NCBI GenBank assembly: GCA_900767695.1
Contig: CAAGAC010000013.1
Location: 1 to 55,779 of the forward strand
Source: an uncultured Succinivibrio sp.
GTDB taxonomy: Bacteria; Pseudomonadota; Gammaproteobacteria; Enterobacterales; Succinivibrionaceae
Direction: 5' to 3'
Length of the DNA stretch: 55,779 nt
Below the pieces are notes generated by a model. It was given only the letters and a program-made list of their open reading frames with translations, did no database searches and was not told the DNA's origin. Positions 37,945 through 49,900 of this stretch are shown piece after piece. Made by a program: the position numbers and the translations under genes. Each line of letters starts with the position of its first letter. The first letter of the stretch is position 1.

Positions 37945-37968
37945 ATGATGGAGCACTCTGTGCATCAT
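37945..37968. promoter_or_regulatory. Imperfect inverted repeat in the ureA upstream region
   Basis: In the 249-base divergent gap (37828-38076), ATGAT-GGA-GCAC and GTGC-ATCAT form an interrupted dyad with a TCT centre. It is a possible operator for either ureA or the minus-strand pair. No convincing sigma-70 or sigma-54 promoter was found in the gap. Confidence 0.35.
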
Positions 37969-38076
37969 ATTGGGGCGCAATACCCCACTCATGTGCAGGA
38001 TCGGATCCATGCGCCCCCGATGTTCTATCGTCATGGAAGTGCTTAACCGCTTGCAACACAGGAAGGCTTAACAAAG

Positions 38077-38379
38077 ATGGATTTGCTGCCCAGAGAGAAG
38101 GACAAGCTCCTGCTGGTCACGGCCGGGATGCTTGCCGAGAGGAGGAAGGCCCGCGGGCTCAAGCTCAACTACCCCGAAAGCGTCGCCTACATCAGCCTGG
38201 CGATCCTCGAGGGCGCGCGCGACGGCAGGACCGTCGCCGAGCTCATGAGCTCGTGCCGCACGCTGCTTTCGCGCGACGACGTGATGGACGGCGTGCCCGA
38301 GATGGTGCGCGAGGTCCAGGTCGAGGCGACCTTCCCCGACGGCACCAAGCTCGTCACCGTGCATGATCCCATCGTCTGA
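38077..38379 (+). CDS. ureA: Urease subunit gamma
   Basis: Smallest structural subunit of the (UreABC)3 enzyme. The 100-residue protein matches the family over its length: LLPREKDKLLLVTAGMLAERRKARGLKLNYPE, then DVMDGVPEMVREVQVEATFPDGTKLVTVHDPI. ACAGGAAGG precedes the ATG. ureB follows after 15 bases. Confidence 0.97.
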   Translation: MDLLPREKDKLLLVTAGMLAERRKARGLKLNYPESVAYISLAILEGARDGRTVAELMSSCRTLLSRDDVMDGVPEMVREVQVEATFPDGTKLVTVHDPIV

Positions 38380-38394
38380 TCTGAGGAGGCATCC

Positions 38395-38718
38395 ATGATC
38401 CCCGGGGAATACTTCATCAAGGAGGGCGAGATAACCCTCAACGAGGGGCGCGAGAGCATCGCCCTCAAGGTGCGCAACGAGGGCGACCGCCCGATCCAGG
38501 TCGGCTCGCACTTCCATTTCTACGAGACCAATCCGGCGCTGTCGTTCGATCGGGAGAAGGCCTACGGCATGAGGCTGGACATCCCGGCCGGCACCGCGGT
38601 CAGGTTCGAGCCGGGCCAGGAGCGCACGGTCGAGCTCATTCCCTATGCCGGCGCGCGCCGCGTGTTCGGCTTCCGCGCCCAGGTCATGGGCGCCCTTGAC
38701 GGTTCGAAGGAGAAATAG
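38395..38718 (+). CDS. ureB: Urease subunit beta
   Basis: Second structural subunit, 107 residues. It begins MIPGEYFIKEGEITLNEGRESIALKVRNEGDRPIQVGSH, with FHFYETNPALSFDREKAYGMRLDIPAGTAVRFEPG following, the family core. AGGAGG is the ribosome site. The gene is separate from ureA, as in Klebsiella and unlike the fused Helicobacter form. Confidence 0.97.
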   Translation: MIPGEYFIKEGEITLNEGRESIALKVRNEGDRPIQVGSHFHFYETNPALSFDREKAYGMRLDIPAGTAVRFEPGQERTVELIPYAGARRVFGFRAQVMGALDGSKEK

Positions 38719-38721
38719 CAA

Positions 38722-40437
<1,716 letters not shown>

Positions 40438-40441
40438 GGCG

Positions 40442-41011
40442 ATGATGATCGAGCTTGTGAAAAAGGCCGGGAACCCCGGCCATCGCGACGAGTCGCTCAG
40501 GTGCGTGGTGCTCTCCTCGGAGCGCTGCGCCGTGGTAAGGCAGAAGGTTTTGCTCTCCTCAGGCGAGGAGGCTGCGGTGTTCCTGGAGCGCGGCAGCGTC
40601 ATGAGGCCCTACGATATCCTCGCAGACGAGGGCGGCGCCGCCCTCGTCCAGGTGGTGCCCGAGCCTGAGGAAGTGGTGACGGCCAGGGCAAAGGACTGGC
40701 TGTCCTTCGCCAAGGCCTGCTACTACCTTGGCAACCGCCACGCCCCGCTTGAGATAGGAGAGCTTGAGTTCTCCTTCCTTCCAGACCGCGTGCTCGAGGA
40801 GCTCTGCCAGAGGCTCGGCCTTGAGGTGGCGCATGCCACCCGCCCGTTCGTGCCCGAGGAGGGAGCCTACGCCCACCACCACCATCACGATGGCGAGGGT
40901 CACGATCACGGCCATGATCATGAGGATGATCACGACCATGAGCATGAGCACGGACACGAACACGGACACGATCACGAGGGCCATGATCACCACTGCCATG
41001 ATCACGAGTGA
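40442..41011 (+). CDS. ureE: Urease accessory protein UreE with long His-rich tail
   Basis: UreE is the nickel metallochaperone. The 189-residue protein has an N-terminal peptide-binding domain, then the metal-binding domain with YYLGNRHAPLEI, whose His corresponds to the conserved interface nickel ligand. Residues about 144-189 form a tail with 22 His in 45 positions, alternating with Asp, Glu and Gly and with one Cys. Such tails store several Ni2+ per dimer in Klebsiella UreE. The ATG at 40442 is followed by a second ATG; either may be used. It overlaps ureF by 14 bases. Confidence 0.95.
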   Translation: MMIELVKKAGNPGHRDESLRCVVLSSERCAVVRQKVLLSSGEEAAVFLERGSVMRPYDILADEGGAALVQVVPEPEEVVTARAKDWLSFAKACYYLGNRHAPLEIGELEFSFLPDRVLEELCQRLGLEVAHATRPFVPEEGAYAHHHHHDGEGHDHGHDHEDDHDHEHEHGHEHGHDHEGHDHHCHDHE

Positions 41012-41696
41012 TCCCAAGGCGCCGCAGGGCGTGCTCGGCACGCTGATGTGGCTCTCCTCGCCGGCGCTGCCGGTGGGCGGATTCTCGTTCTCCCAGGGCC
41101 TCGAGCAGGCGGTCGAGCGCGGCGAGGTCTCCTCGAAGGAGACCTTGTGCGCGTGGATCAGAAGCTGCGTCGAGGACGGCCTCATGCGCTGGGACCTCCC
41201 GCTGATGAGGCGCCTCTACGAGGCAGCCTGCAGGGACGATGACGCCGAGTTCTCGCGCCTTGACGCGCTGCTGCTCTCAGGACGCGGCACGAAGGAGCTT
41301 TGCGACGAGGACCGCGCGATGGGATCTGCGATGGCGAGGCTCATGAAGGCATTGGATCTCTGGCCTGACTGGGCCGAGGGCCTGCGCCCTGGCTACGCCT
41401 CGTGCTTCGCCCTCTGCGGCGCGCGGACGCTGCCGCAGGGCGGGGAGTCGTGCCGCATGCTGCTTGGCGCCTACCTCATGTCCTGGGCGCAGAACCAGGC
41501 AAGCGTCGCGGTCAAGGCCGTGCCGCTTGGGCAGAACAGCGGGCAGCAGGCGCTGACCTCGCTCATCCCTTTTCTGGAGCAGGCCGCGAATCAGGCGATG
41601 GACGCGGACGACTCTGCGCTCGGCGCCTGCCTGCCCGCGCTTGCCATACTCAGCTCCCTGCACGAGATCCAGTACTCGAGGCTCTTCAGAAGCTGA
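40998..41696 (+). CDS. ureF: Urease accessory protein UreF
   Basis: UreF joins UreD in the activation complex and governs UreG GTPase timing. The 232-residue protein has the conserved LPVGGFSFSQGLEQAVERG and the final SSLHEIQYSRLFRS. The frame is open far upstream through the ureE His tail. The ATG at 40998 (MITSDPKAPQGVLG) is the last start before homology, and it overlaps ureE, implying translational coupling; an ATG at 40983 is an alternative. Confidence 0.92.
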   Translation: MITSDPKAPQGVLGTLMWLSSPALPVGGFSFSQGLEQAVERGEVSSKETLCAWIRSCVEDGLMRWDLPLMRRLYEAACRDDDAEFSRLDALLLSGRGTKELCDEDRAMGSAMARLMKALDLWPDWAEGLRPGYASCFALCGARTLPQGGESCRMLLGAYLMSWAQNQASVAVKAVPLGQNSGQQALTSLIPFLEQAANQAMDADDSALGACLPALAILSSLHEIQYSRLFRS

Positions 41697-41731
41697 AGGC
41701 CCGTTTGAACATATAGGAAGGTGTGATTTCC

Positions 41732-42352
<621 letters not shown>

Positions 42353-42359
42353 CAAAAAC

Positions 42360-42382
42360 GCCCGGGCCGATCCGGCCCGGGC
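42360..42382. terminator. GC-rich hairpin after ureG
   Basis: GCCCGGGCC/GGCCCGGGC perfect 9-base stem with a 5-base loop, 7 bases after the ureG stop. The plus-strand flank is ATCCTCCCTC, so the U-tract is poor; the minus strand would read GTTTTTG after the stem. Confidence 0.55.
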
Positions 42383-42720
42383 ATCCTCCCTCAAAAGCAC
42401 GCATCCTTAAAAAATCACTTAAGATCAGACTGATGTGCCATGAGCAAGGCCTTCCTGCGGCTGTTCCCTGTTGTACAAATATTGAAAAAAATTAGCATAA
42501 GGAATCGCTTTTCAAGGCGTTTTCGAGGACAAATATTTGCAATTCAATGCATTAAGATGAATCAGGTAATAGGGTATCGGTTGGAAGTATTTGAAAGAAA
42601 AGAGTTTATTTTTTGAAACAAAATGTGCCGCAGTTAAATTTTTATAATAGAATACCGTTTGTCAGCGGGGGCAAGAGCCCCTAATGAATATTCTCTGTTT
42701 AAACAGTATTGGAGATAAAA
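42383..42720. other. AT-rich upstream region of lpp
   Basis: A sharp drop in GC relative to both sides. It contains TATAAT at 42643-42648 as a probable lpp -10 without a good -35. It also holds a leader hairpin GGGGC/GCCCC (42668-42681) and two copies of ACAAATATT (42475 and 42529). High A+T is normal for a strong lpp promoter region. No gene is seen. Confidence 0.6.
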
Positions 42721-42948
42721 ATGAACAAGTTTCAGGCTATGTTAGGCGTTGTTGCCCTTGGTGCTACCGTTCTGGTTGGCTGCGCTTCCAATGATGGCTT
42801 AGAGGCCAAGATTGACGCGATCGCCGCCGATGTTGACGCCCTGAAGGCTCAGCAGTCCAAGCTCGCCAACGACGTTGCTTTCGTCAAGTCCGACGCTGCC
42901 CGTGCCAACGAGCGCCTCGACAACCTGGCCCGTCGTTACAAGAAGTAA
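42721..42948 (+). CDS. lpp: Major outer membrane (Braun) lipoprotein
   Basis: Lpp links the outer membrane to peptidoglycan through its C-terminal lysine. The 75-residue precursor has a lipobox VLVGC with Cys21. The mature chain of 55 residues shows the heptad coiled coil (IDAIAADVDALKAQQSKLANDVAFVKSDAARANERLDN) and ends RRYKK, as in E. coli (TKYRK). GGAG lies before ATG 42721. It is a monocistronic unit with a strong terminator. The codon usage differs from its neighbours (more T-ending codons), as expected for a highly expressed gene here. Confidence 0.95.
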   Translation: MNKFQAMLGVVALGATVLVGCASNDGLEAKIDAIAADVDALKAQQSKLANDVAFVKSDAARANERLDNLARRYKK

Positions 42949-42969
42949 TTCTTGCAATAAGAGCTAGTG

Positions 42970-42995
42970 AAAAGGCCCGCGAATGCGGGCCTTTT
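42970..42995 (+). terminator. Rho-independent terminator of lpp
   Basis: AAAAGGCCCGC/GCGGGCCTTTT perfect 11-base stem with GAAT loop, 22 bases after the stop. The A/T ends make it usable in both directions. Confidence 0.92.
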
Positions 42996-43203
42996 CCATA
43001 TCCGGTCCCCGCATTTCCCTCACATCCCCAATCCGTCTGAAATCCCCTCAAGCCCCTGGTGCCGCAAGGCCTGGCGCCCATTGAACCCTCGTCCGCGGAT
43101 CACAATACAGTGTTAAATTTAGACTTGTTCTAACAAATCTGCTGTAAAATATCTACCAATGCGGCAGCGCCTCCCGCGCCCGCGCCACTTCAGGTGCCCA
43201 TCC

Positions 43204-46200
43204 ATGCCGGAACTTCGTCTCCAGATCATCAACTCAAACGACATCTCGGTGCTGGCCTCGGCCTGCGCCACGATCATGCGCTCAAGCCCGCTCAAGTCTC
43301 CCCTGGGCAAGGAGAAGATCCTGATCCTCAACTCCGGCATGAAGAACTACCTCAGCCAGTACATCGCCACGGCCAACGGGATCTTGGCAGGCGCCGACTA
43401 CATGCAGCTGTGGGACTTCATCTGGCAGGCCTACAAGGAGGCCTGCGGCTACCAGGGGCGTGACAATCCGTTCAGCCGCGACGCGGTGGCCTGGTCGCTG
43501 ATGGCGCAATCCGACTCCTGGGGCAGGGGGCGCTTTAGGGAGATCACCAGTCCCCTTGCGCGCTACATCGACGTGCCCGATGCCGACGAGCCAGATCTAA
43601 GGCTCTACGAGCTCTGCTCGAAGATAGCCGACACCTTCGACCAGTACCAGATGTACCGTCCCTCGTGGATCCTCAAGTGGGACGAGCTTGACGAGGAGGA
43701 CTTCGCCAAATGGGAGGACTTCAGGGAGGGCAGAATCCAGCATGGCGGCAGGGTCGGGGAGGTGCTGCGCGGCATGGTGCCGCGCCGGCTCGCCTCAAGG
43801 GAAGGCTCGATCCCCAAGCAGGTGATGGCAAACGACTGGCAGCCCTATCTCTGGTCCTGCCTGCGCCCGAACATGCGCGACTTCAATCCAAATGACGCGT
43901 CAAGCCGCTCTGATCCGCGCTTTTTCGATCGCGCGCAGGTCATCAGGGCCTTCATCCAAAAGCTCATGGAGGGCGGAAGCGAGGTAGAGGCGGCGCTTCC
44001 CGAGCGGATCTTCGTGGCGGGAGTGAGCTCGCTGCCAGGCCAGGTCATCGAGCTGCTCTCAGCCCTTGGCAGGCGCACCGAGGTCTACCTGCTCTTCCTA
44101 AACCCATGCCGCGAGTACTGGGGCGACCTGAGGTGCGGCCGCAGTCCGAGGCTTGCCGGGAGCGGGACGCTGCGCGAGAGGATCCTAGGCGGCGATCCTC
44201 GCCTTAAGGGCAGGGCGCTCTCGGATGCCTCAAGGGACGACCCGGATCTTGAGGAGGAGGCCAGATCCCAGTTCAGCCCGGACTCTGACGACGAGGTGAC
44301 CGGCGGCTTCAGCCCGCTGCTCTCGGCCTCGGGGCGCGAGGCGCGCGACATGCTCTCCTCGCTCTGCTCGATGCCCGAGGACAGGCTTCCTGAGTTCTGC
44401 AGCGCCTTTGCCGATCCCTGTGGGGACGACGCGCTAAGCCGCGTCAAGGGCGGGATGTTCACGCTGGACGTCTCGCGCCGCCCGGGTCAGACGCGCAAGA
44501 AGGACGCGCTCGAGAAGGGCGACGGCTCGCTGGTCTTCGTGTCGTGCCACACCCGCAGGCGCGAGGTCGAGGAGCTTCGAGATCTCATGCTCGAGAAGTT
44601 CGCCCGCGCCAGGGAGGCGGGGGAGAGGCTCGATCCAGGCGACATGCTGGTCATGACCCCCGCCATCGAGGAGTACGCACCCGACGTCGAGGCGGTGTTC
44701 GGAAGCGTCGAGGAGGACGATCCCGCTTACATCCCCTACTCGCTCTCGGACCGCCAGGTGACGAGGCAGGATCCTGCGGCCGACGCCATCCTGAGGATCA
44801 TGGGCGCGGGAGAGGAGCCGGTGACCGTGGGCTTCGTGCTCGGGCTGCTCGCAGTCCCCGAGATCGCCCGCACCTTCGGGTTTGCCGACGAGGACATCGA
44901 CGTGATCTCCAAGTGGTGCATCGGCTCGGGGATCCACTGGGGCCTCGACGAGGCCGAGGCGCGCGCGCAGTCAGGCTGCGCCGAGGGCACGCCCTTCCCC
45001 TGGACCTTCGAGGGCGGGCTCTCGCGCCTGCTCGAGGGCTTCATGAAGGGCCGCGGCGCGGGCGGCGGGATCTACGCCGAGGCCGAGGGCTCGGATGCGG
45101 CGGTGGCCGGCAGGTTCTGGCACTTCGTCAAGTGCCTCAGGGAGGTGCGCTCGGCCTTCGAGGATCTCGGGGCCAGGGGCAGCGGGATGTTCTCGGAGGA
45201 TCCGTCCGCAGGGCGCGAGGGCGAGCGCCCGATGCGCTTTGAAAAGCTCCAGTCCATGCTCCTCGATCGCTTCTTAGGCAGCAGTCCCGACGATGGGCGC
45301 AAGTTCAAGGACGTGCTCTGGGGCCTTGCGAGGATCCCGCGCATGCTCGAGAAGGCCCCGCAGGTGAGCCTGAGGGTGCTGCGCTCGATGCTCTCCGACT
45401 CCCTTGAGCACAAGGTGGACGAGGGCAGGTTCCTTGCAGGCAAGGTCAACTTCTGCTCGATGCTCCCGATGCGCGCCGTGCCCTTCAGGCACATCTTCAT
45501 CCTCGGCCTCAACGACGGCGAGTTCCCGCGCGCCGAGCGCGCTCCGGGCTTCAACCTGCTCGCCTCGCCGCAGTTCTTCAGGCGGGGCGACCGCTCGCGA
45601 CCCTCGGACGACCGCTACCTGTTCCTCGAGGCAATACTCTCGGCGCGCGACAGCCTGACACTCTCCTACCTGGGGCAGGATCCCAGCGACGGCAGCCAGA
45701 AGGAGCCCTCGCCCGTGATCTCCGAGCTGCGCGAGTGGCTTGACGACAACCTTGAGTCAGAGAGCGGGGAGAAGCCCTCAGCGATCCTCACCTTGAAGTC
45801 AAGGCTCAACGCCTACGATCCAAAGAACTACGACAAGGCGGCAAGGGCGGCGCAGGGCGTGCCGCGCCTGGCCTCGTTTGATCAGCGCAGCTACGTGGAG
45901 AAGGGCGGCGCGGACTCCTCCGACGGCCTGGCGCCTGGCTTTGCCAGAAGCTATGGCCAGGGGCTCCCCGCAAGCTCGTCAGTAACGCCCGAGGATCTAG
46001 CCTCCTTTTTAAGAAGCCCCTGCCGCGGATTCCTGCGGCACGCCGGCGTGAGCGCCGTGCGCGAGGAGGAGGAGCCCGAGGACATCGAGCCCTTCGAGCT
46101 CGGCATCCTCGAGGGCGGCGCCATCAGAAGCTCTCTCCTGAGGCTTGGCGACGCGCAGGCGGATGCCGCCATGGACGGCCGCGAGGCCTCGGGCCTCTGC

Positions 46201-46959
46201 CCGGGCGGCGCCTTCTGGGACAGGCAGAGGCAGCAGATCCTAGACTCGATGAAGAGGCTCAGGAAGGCGCTTGAGGACGCCGCCCCGGGCGTTGACTTCA
46301 TAGGCGCCCAGTCGAGGATGTTTGACAGCGCGGCAGATGGCGTCATCAGCTTCACGGCAGGGGATCTGGGGCTTGAAGGCGATGAGGCGGCCTCCTTTGA
46401 AGGCGCCGCGGCCTCGTTTGCAGGCAGCGCCAGGCAGTACGACGCTGCGGTGAACACCTATTCAGGAGAGCTTCCCATCATCAAGGCCATGTGCATGGGA
46501 ATTGCCCAGGCGCTCGCCTTTGACGACGGGACGCATGGACTGTGGCTTGCAGGCATCGGAAAAAACGAGACAAAGATAGCCCGCTTCACTCCATTCACCC
46601 GCGCGCAGGCGCGCGCGGCGCTGCGCGACTGCCTCAGGTACTACCTCATGGGGCTTCTAAGGCCCCTGCCAATGTGGCCCGATCTCTTCAAGGCAGAGGG
46701 ACGCAAGGATCTTGGGATCTACCTTGGGCTCGTTGAGCCTGGAAGGAAGAGCGACAAGGACAGGCGCTACACGGCCCCGGGCTTTGGTTATGACAGCGAC
46801 GCGGCCTACCTCTTTGGCGACAGCGCCGTGTGCGGCGCAAGAAAGTCGGAGCAGCCGGGAGTTCCCGATGCGGAAGGCCCCTGCTTCCCGTTTTTGAAGT
46901 CCTTCTTTGAAGAAGTCGTATTTGCCCACGCGATGGCGCACCTGGAGGAGATGCAATGA
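43204..46959 (+). CDS. recC: Exodeoxyribonuclease V subunit gamma (RecC)
   Basis: RecC recognises Chi and splits the duplex for the RecB and RecD motors. The 1251-residue product (E. coli 1122) has an inactive-helicase layout with segments such as QLWDFIWQAYKEACG, FVAGVSSLPGQVIELLSALGRRTEVYLLFLNPC and FCSMLPMRAVPFRHIFILGLNDGEFPRAE. The last is a RecC signature. ATG 43204 (MPELRLQIINSND) fits family starts. A short inverted repeat TTAGA/TCTAA and TAAAAT (43145) lie upstream but no clear promoter. It overlaps recB by four bases; ptrA, which lies between them in E. coli, is absent. Confidence 0.93.
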   Translation: MPELRLQIINSNDISVLASACATIMRSSPLKSPLGKEKILILNSGMKNYLSQYIATANGILAGADYMQLWDFIWQAYKEACGYQGRDNPFSRDAVAWSLMAQSDSWGRGRFREITSPLARYIDVPDADEPDLRLYELCSKIADTFDQYQMYRPSWILKWDELDEEDFAKWEDFREGRIQHGGRVGEVLRGMVPRRLASREGSIPKQVMANDWQPYLWSCLRPNMRDFNPNDASSRSDPRFFDRAQVIRAFIQKLMEGGSEVEAALPERIFVAGVSSLPGQVIELLSALGRRTEVYLLFLNPCREYWGDLRCGRSPRLAGSGTLRERILGGDPRLKGRALSDASRDDPDLEEEARSQFSPDSDDEVTGGFSPLLSASGREARDMLSSLCSMPEDRLPEFCSAFADPCGDDALSRVKGGMFTLDVSRRPGQTRKKDALEKGDGSLVFVSCHTRRREVEELRDLMLEKFARAREAGERLDPGDMLVMTPAIEEYAPDVEAVFGSVEEDDPAYIPYSLSDRQVTRQDPAADAILRIMGAGEEPVTVGFVLGLLAVPEIARTFGFADEDIDVISKWCIGSGIHWGLDEAEARAQSGCAEGTPFPWTFEGGLSRLLEGFMKGRGAGGGIYAEAEGSDAAVAGRFWHFVKCLREVRSAFEDLGARGSGMFSEDPSAGREGERPMRFEKLQSMLLDRFLGSSPDDGRKFKDVLWGLARIPRMLEKAPQVSLRVLRSMLSDSLEHKVDEGRFLAGKVNFCSMLPMRAVPFRHIFILGLNDGEFPRAERAPGFNLLASPQFFRRGDRSRPSDDRYLFLEAILSARDSLTLSYLGQDPSDGSQKEPSPVISELREWLDDNLESESGEKPSAILTLKSRLNAYDPKNYDKAARAAQGVPRLASFDQRSYVEKGGADSSDGLAPGFARSYGQGLPASSSVTPEDLASFLRSPCRGFLRHAGVSAVREEEEPEDIEPFELGILEGGAIRSSLLRLGDAQADAAMDGREASGLCPGGAFWDRQRQQILDSMKRLRKALEDAAPGVDFIGAQSRMFDSAADGVISFTAGDLGLEGDEAASFEGAAASFAGSARQYDAAVNTYSGELPIIKAMCMGIAQALAFDDGTHGLWLAGIGKNETKIARFTPFTRAQARAALRDCLRYYLMGLLRPLPMWPDLFKAEGRKDLGIYLGLVEPGRKSDKDRRYTAPGFGYDSDAAYLFGDSAVCGARKSEQPGVPDAEGPCFPFLKSFFEEVVFAHAMAHLEEMQ

Positions 46960-49900
46960 ACGCAAAGGATCAGAACAGGCTTGACGCGCTCACCCTGCCG
47001 CTTGGCAGATCCTCGATGATCCGCGCCTCGGCAGGCACCGGCAAGACCTACACCATCACAATACTCGCAGTAAGGCTGCTGCTCGGGGACTTCACCGGCA
47101 AGTGCGGCCCCGAGGCGCCCTTCGAGCCAAGAGAGCTTGAGGCGGTGAGGGCCGACCAGCTCCTCATCGTTACCTTCACCAACGCGGCGGCGGCCGAGCT
47201 TAGAGCCCGCGTCCGCGCCCGCGTGCACGAGGCGAGACTGATGTTCAGCGCCGCCGCCGCTGGGCAGTTCAAGGCAGACTCAGGCGACACGCTCTCGCTT
47301 CTGGTTGAAGGGCTGCTCTCGGGCAGGGACTCGGACGAGGCGCGCGCGGCGGTTGCGCTCAAGTGCGTGAAGATCCTCGATCAGGCCGAGCGCGAGCTTG
47401 ACGACGCGGCCGTGTGCACCATCCACTCCTTCTGCGACCGCGCCCTGACCAAGATCTTCGCGTTTGAGTCGGGCGAGCCATTTGAAAGCGAGCTCACCGC
47501 CGACATCTCCGCGCAGCAGGACGAGGCTGTGGCCGAGATCTGGCGCTCGCTCTTCTACAGCGGGGAGAACGCCGGCGCCCTGCTCGACCTGCTCTCCGCA
47601 GGCGCGGGCCAGAAGGATCTGCGCAAGGCCCTTGACAGGAGGATCCAGGATGTCGAGGGGGTCAGGGCCTCGATGGCAAGCAGGATCCCGCAGGGCAGCG
47701 GCGGGATCGGCGGCGCCGGGCCCGACGAGATGTTCCACGGCTACCGCATCTCGGGCAAGGCGTTCTGGGACGCGGCCGCGCCCCTAAAGGGGGCGCGCGC
47801 CCCCTTGAGGGGAAAGATCCAGGAGGTCCTCTGCTCGATGGCCGCCAAGGCCAGCGCGATCAGGGCCGCGGCGGAGCCTGCGATCCAAGGCGCGTCCGAG
47901 AAGCTCGCCTCGCTTTTGAATGACAAGGCCAACTGCGAGCTCATGGGCGATGGAAGCTCCTCGAAGGCCTCGGCCTTCAACAAGGGGGCCTGGACGGTCA
48001 TCAAGTCCGTGCTCTCCTTTGATTCAGGCGAGCTTGCCTCAGGCTGCGGCAGGGCCGTCAAGTTCGGCGATATGGACAAGGACAGCAGCGCCGTCAAGAA
48101 AACCGGCAGGTTCAAGGGCGATCAGCGAGCCTTCGAGGCTGTCTCCCAGGTAGAGGCTTTAAGGCAGCTCTGCGAGGAGGCCCAGGGAGAGCTCAACTCG
48201 CTTCGCGAGGCGGCGCTCACGCTCGCCGCGTTCATGGCCATCGAGAGGCGCGGCGAGATCTGCAGGCGCGACCACGTGCTCTCGTTCGACGGCCTGATCT
48301 CGGGCCTTGACGAGGCTATCTACGACAGGTCCCACGGCGCGGAGCTTGCGCGCACGCTGCGCGGCAAGTACCCGGTGGCGATGATCGACGAGTCGCAGGA
48401 CACCGATCCCATCCAGTACTCGATATTCAGGAGGATCTACCTCACCCCCGAGGCCAGGGACGACGGCGCGCGCTGCCTCTTCATCGGAGATCCCAAGCAG
48501 TCCATCTACGCCTTCCGCAACGCCGACATCCACTCCTACAACCTCGCGGGCAGGGCTGTCGCCGATCTCTTCGACGGAGGCGATCCGGCCAGGGCCGAGG
48601 AGAGCGTGCTCAAGCTTCCGGTCAACTACCGCTCCTGCCAGGCGGTAGTCGAGAGCGTCAACGACATCTTCGGTGGATTCAGCCCCCAGGATCCCTCCGC
48701 GAGCACCTGGCCCTTCTCAAGGGACGGGGCGTCGGGCAGCGGGGCCATCCCCTTTGAGCGCAGCAGCGCCAAAGGCGGCAAGTGGACGCTGCGCCTGAAC
48801 GGCAGGGCCGCTGGCTGCACCTTCACCCGCGTGGAGAACCGCGTGTCCAGGTACGACAGCTCCCAGTTCACCGCCGCGGTCGCGGCGGACGACATCGAGG
48901 CGTGCCTTGAGGACGGCGTGCTCGTCGCCCCAGACGGCAGCGAGCGCAAGGTAAGGCCCTCGGACATCACGGTCATCGTCTCCAAGGGGGATCAGAACAA
49001 GAAGATAGAGGCCGAGCTTCGAAAGCGCGGGATCCAGAGCGTCTACTTCTCGGACAGTGGCTCTGTGCTCTCCGAGGATCCCGAGACCTACGGCGGAGAT
49101 CGGCGCGCCTCGGCCGCAGCGCTGGACGTGCTCGCGCTGATGGAGGCCATGGCCGACTACCAGATCCCGGGCAAGGTCAAGCGCCTGATGGGCACCCGCC
49201 TCGCGGGCCTCGGCGCCGAGGGCTTTGGCAGGATCTGCGGCATGAGCTCGGACGGCGATGAGCTTGAGGGCGAGACCGCGCAACTGCGCGACGGCAGGAG
49301 GCAGTGGGAGGACTACGGGTTCTTGAGCGCATTCAGCACCTGGTGCTACAGGCACGGCACCATCGGCAGGATCGAGGGCGGCGAGGGCGGCGAGCGTTTC
49401 ATCACCGACTGCTTCCACATCGCCGAGCTCGTGCAGGCCAAGCGCCACGAGATCCCGGGGATCCTCGCGCAGGCCAAGTGGCTGCGCTCGCACTGCGCCG
49501 AGGTGACTCCCGACAGCCCGAGGCGGCGCCTCGAGTCCGAGAACGAGCAGGTCAAGGTCTACACCATGCACATGTCAAAGGGCCTTGAGTTCCCGGTGGT
49601 GTTCCTGCCCTTCCTCTGGTGCGGCCAGAACGATCAGGCCAGGGCGGGAAGCCCGGTGCGCTGCTACGACAAGGCAGGCAGCGGCTACCGCTTCGATCTC
49701 GACGGTTCCGAGGAGTCGGTCGAGGCCGAGCGTGAGGGCGAGGCCGAGGAGGGCTGCCGCAGGCTCTACGTGGCCCTCACCCGCGCCAGCGCGGCAAACT
49801 TCATCTACATCGGCAACGAGGGCTTCACCGACACGAGGATCAGCCCGCTTGCGGTGATGCTCTCGCGCTGGGGCAGGGAGTTCGACTACCGCTCGGGTGC

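Noticed and set aside
38040..38055. Possible sigma-54 promoter before ureA (TGC...CTTGCA)
   Set aside because: The -24 box has TGC instead of TGG and no further matches; insufficient despite the attractive nitrogen context.
42527..42542. Sigma-54-like site (GG-N10-GC with TTTGCA) upstream of lpp
   Set aside because: Only the GG of the -24 element and the TTGCA of the -12 element match; the CACG part is missing and lpp is a constitutive gene.
43081..43203. LexA/SOS box upstream of recC
   Set aside because: No CTGT-N8-ACAG or similar site is found; only a small TTAGA/TCTAA repeat.
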